This document shows, piece by piece, positions 62,766 through 64,000 of a DNA stretch of 64,000 bases (the first letter of the stretch is position 1; each line of letters begins with the position of its first letter). A program made the position numbers and the translations under genes. The stretch spans positions 124,001 to 188,000 of the forward strand of contig JBFXKW010000003.1 in NCBI GenBank assembly GCA_050173345.1. The letters run 5' to 3'. The notes beneath the pieces were generated by a model. The model searched no databases. It worked only from the letters and a program-made list of their open reading frames with translations, and had not been told where the DNA came from. This DNA comes from SHWC01 sp050173345 (lineage in GTDB: Bacteria; Pseudomonadota; Alphaproteobacteria; UBA828).

Positions 62766-63584
62766 ATGGCGGGCGAGCGCTACATCATCCGCGGCGGCGT
62801 CGAGGGCAGGGAACGGCTCAGGCTCATCGCGCGGGTGATGCGGCCGACGACGCTCGCGCTCTTCGAGCGGGCCGGCGTCCGGCCGGGTGCCGCGTGCCTC
62901 GACGTCGGCTGCGGCGGCGGCGACGTGACGCTGGAGCTCGCCGGTCTTGTCGGCCCGGATGGAAGCTGTCTCGGCATCGACATCGACGAGACCAAGCTCG
63001 AGCTGGCGCGCGGCGAGGCGCGGGACAGGAATCTGCCGAACGCCGCGTTCCGCAAGGCGGACGCAGACGGCGCGCTCGGCGAGGCCGCGTTCGACCTGGT
63101 CTATGCCCGCTTCCTGCTCACCCATCTGGGCGACCCGGCGGCCTGCGTGGCGCGGATGCGCGATGCGGCGAAGCCCGGCGGCCTCGTGCTGGTCGAGGAC
63201 ATCGACTTCGCCGGGCTCTTCTCCTACCCCAAGAGCGCGGCGCTCGAACGCTACGTCGAGCTCTACACGCGGGCGGTCGTGGCGCGCGGCGGCGACCCGA
63301 ACATCGGCCCGCGGCTGCCCGTGCTGCTCGCCGAGGCCGGGCTCGAGGCGGTCGCCATGAACGTGGTGCAGCCCGCCGGCATGGAGCGCGAGGTCAAGCT
63401 GCTCAATCCGATCACCATGCAGGCCATCGCCGACGCCGTGCTCGCCGAGGGCCTCGCCGATGCCGCCGAGATCGACGGCATCGTGGCCGCGCTCTACGCC
63501 TTTGCCGAAAGCGCGCGAACCGTGGCCAGCACGCCGCGCATCGTGCAGGCCTGGGGAGCACGCCCGGCGCAGGCCGGAGGCTAG
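62766..63584 (+). CDS. SAM-dependent methyltransferase, class I
   Basis: 272 residues with a Rossmann methyltransferase core. Motif I is CLDVGCGGGDVTLELA near residue 46, followed by the acidic GIDIDETKLELA, motif for the later strand FDLVYARFLLTHL and LVLVEDIDFAGL. The substrate is not evident; similar enzymes act on small aromatics or quinone precursors. ATG 62766 has a GGGAGGCGG ribosome site and is preferred over a TTG eight codons upstream. Its stop shares CTAG with that of the convergent PhzF gene. Confidence 0.82.
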   Translation: MAGERYIIRGGVEGRERLRLIARVMRPTTLALFERAGVRPGAACLDVGCGGGDVTLELAGLVGPDGSCLGIDIDETKLELARGEARDRNLPNAAFRKADADGALGEAAFDLVYARFLLTHLGDPAACVARMRDAAKPGGLVLVEDIDFAGLFSYPKSAALERYVELYTRAVVARGGDPNIGPRLPVLLAEAGLEAVAMNVVQPAGMEREVKLLNPITMQAIADAVLAEGLADAAEIDGIVAALYAFAESARTVASTPRIVQAWGARPAQAGG

Positions 63585-64000
63585 ACCTCGATAGTGCCGT
63601 CCAGATAGAGCGCGCAGCGTCCAGCGATCTCGACGCGGTTGCCGTTGAGGGCGCAGGTCATGGCGCCGCCGCGCGCCGAGAGCTGGCGCACCGCGAGCCG
63701 GGCCTTGCCGAGGCGCGCCGCCCAATAGGGCACCAGCGCGGTCTGTGCGTTGCCGGTCACCGGGTCTTCCGGCACCGCGTTCTTGGGCGCGAAGAAGCGC
63801 AGCACATAGTCGACGCCGCCCTCGCCCGGCGCGGTCGCCACCACGCCACGGAGATCGAGCGTTTCGAGCACGGCGTGGTCGGGCGCAAGGGCACGCACCG
63901 CGTCCGCGTTCTCGAACACGGCGATGTGGTCGGGGCCGGCGAGCGTCTCGGCCGGCACGCGGCCGAGGCCCCGGATCAGCGCCTCGGGCGGCGTGCTCGG
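63581..64000 (-). CDS. PhzF family protein (5' part outside window)
   Basis: C-terminal 139 residues of a PhzF/diaminopimelate-epimerase-like isomerase; the frame stays open through the last base, so the N-terminal half is cut off. The signature PEDPVTGNAQTAL is clear near position 85 of the visible part, with YVLRFFAPKNAV before it. PhzF in phenazine synthesis isomerises DHHA, but most homologues have unknown substrates, and no phenazine genes are here. Confidence 0.87.
   Translation of the reverse strand, partial: PSTPPEALIRGLGRVPAETLAGPDHIAVFENADAVRALAPDHAVLETLDLRGVVATAPGEGGVDYVLRFFAPKNAVPEDPVTGNAQTALVPYWAARLGKARLAVRQLSARGGAMTCALNGNRVEIAGRCALYLDGTIEV

Overview
The window is a 64 kb piece of chromosome from a GC-rich alphaproteobacterium, read directly from a scaffold that holds one 100-N gap. 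The phylum-level call rests on gene order and gene types: purC-purS-purQ-purL-bolA-grxD in a row, hisZ beside purA, serC-serA as an operon, an RpoH-type sigma factor with the heat-shock-factor box, a class II DAHP synthase and bacteriohemerythrin. I cannot place it below class; the dispersed palindromes resemble those of Hyphomicrobiales/Rhodospirillales relatives. Almost everything is ordinary core chromosome, densely packed, with frequent ATGA-type overlaps. There is no prophage, plasmid, IS element or CRISPR array.

Layout. 1-7.2 kb: late purine synthesis (purC partial, purS, purQ, purL), the BolA/monothiol glutaredoxin pair for iron-sulfur homeostasis, a DOPA-dioxygenase-like protein and a split transketolase. 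7.2-17.6 kb: mostly minus strand, with a PLP trans-sulfuration-type enzyme, a TPR/2-oxoglutarate oxygenase, rpsD, an orphan GH24 lysozyme-like gene, trmJ, cimA, cysS and gltX. 17.9-25.5 kb: nadE with a nicotinate phosphoribosyltransferase-like gene, class II DAHP synthase, glutathione reductase and succinate-semialdehyde dehydrogenase. 25.8-33.4 kb: membrane and exported proteins, YceI, a fluoroacetate-dehalogenase-like hydrolase, ZapE, a GFA protein, an SpmA-SpmB fusion, a cold-shock protein and a DUF2062 protein. 33.5-37.7 kb: a complete polyamine-type ABC importer. 38-41.9 kb: a large repeat-bearing exported protein, a TPR/glycosyltransferase-like protein and an SDR. 42-44.3 kb: the only clearly accessory patch, with a hemerythrin of altered ligands and two toxin-antitoxin operons that flank tRNA-Glu and a decayed third antitoxin. 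44.5-64 kb: a TPR-SPOR lipoprotein, threonine aldolase, JAMM peptidase, rluD, an AIR-synthase relative, a TIM-barrel protein, an alpha-hydroxyacid oxidase, an AzgA-type purine permease, rpoH, a pseudokinase/membrane-protein pair, purA-hisZ, serC-serA, a methyltransferase and a PhzF protein cut by the window end.

How the genes work together: purC/S/Q/L and purA serve purine synthesis; serA/serC, cimA, DAHP synthase and hisZ serve amino-acid synthesis; nadE and its neighbour form a nicotinate salvage branch to NAD; cysS, gltX, tRNA-Glu, rpsD, trmJ and rluD serve translation; gor, grxD, bolA and rpoH serve redox and stress responses.

The best candidates for something new are the predicted pseudokinase (Lys, HRD-Asp and DFG-Asp all replaced) coupled by a 4-base overlap to a small membrane protein beside rpoH, and the toxin-antitoxin cluster around tRNA-Glu, where both live operons carry a palindrome laid over their own -10 element and one mRNA looks almost leaderless. 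Four families of intergenic palindromes are also recorded. The 100-N gap in purQ is an assembly artefact flanked by an exact 127-base duplication; purQ is intact once it is collapsed.
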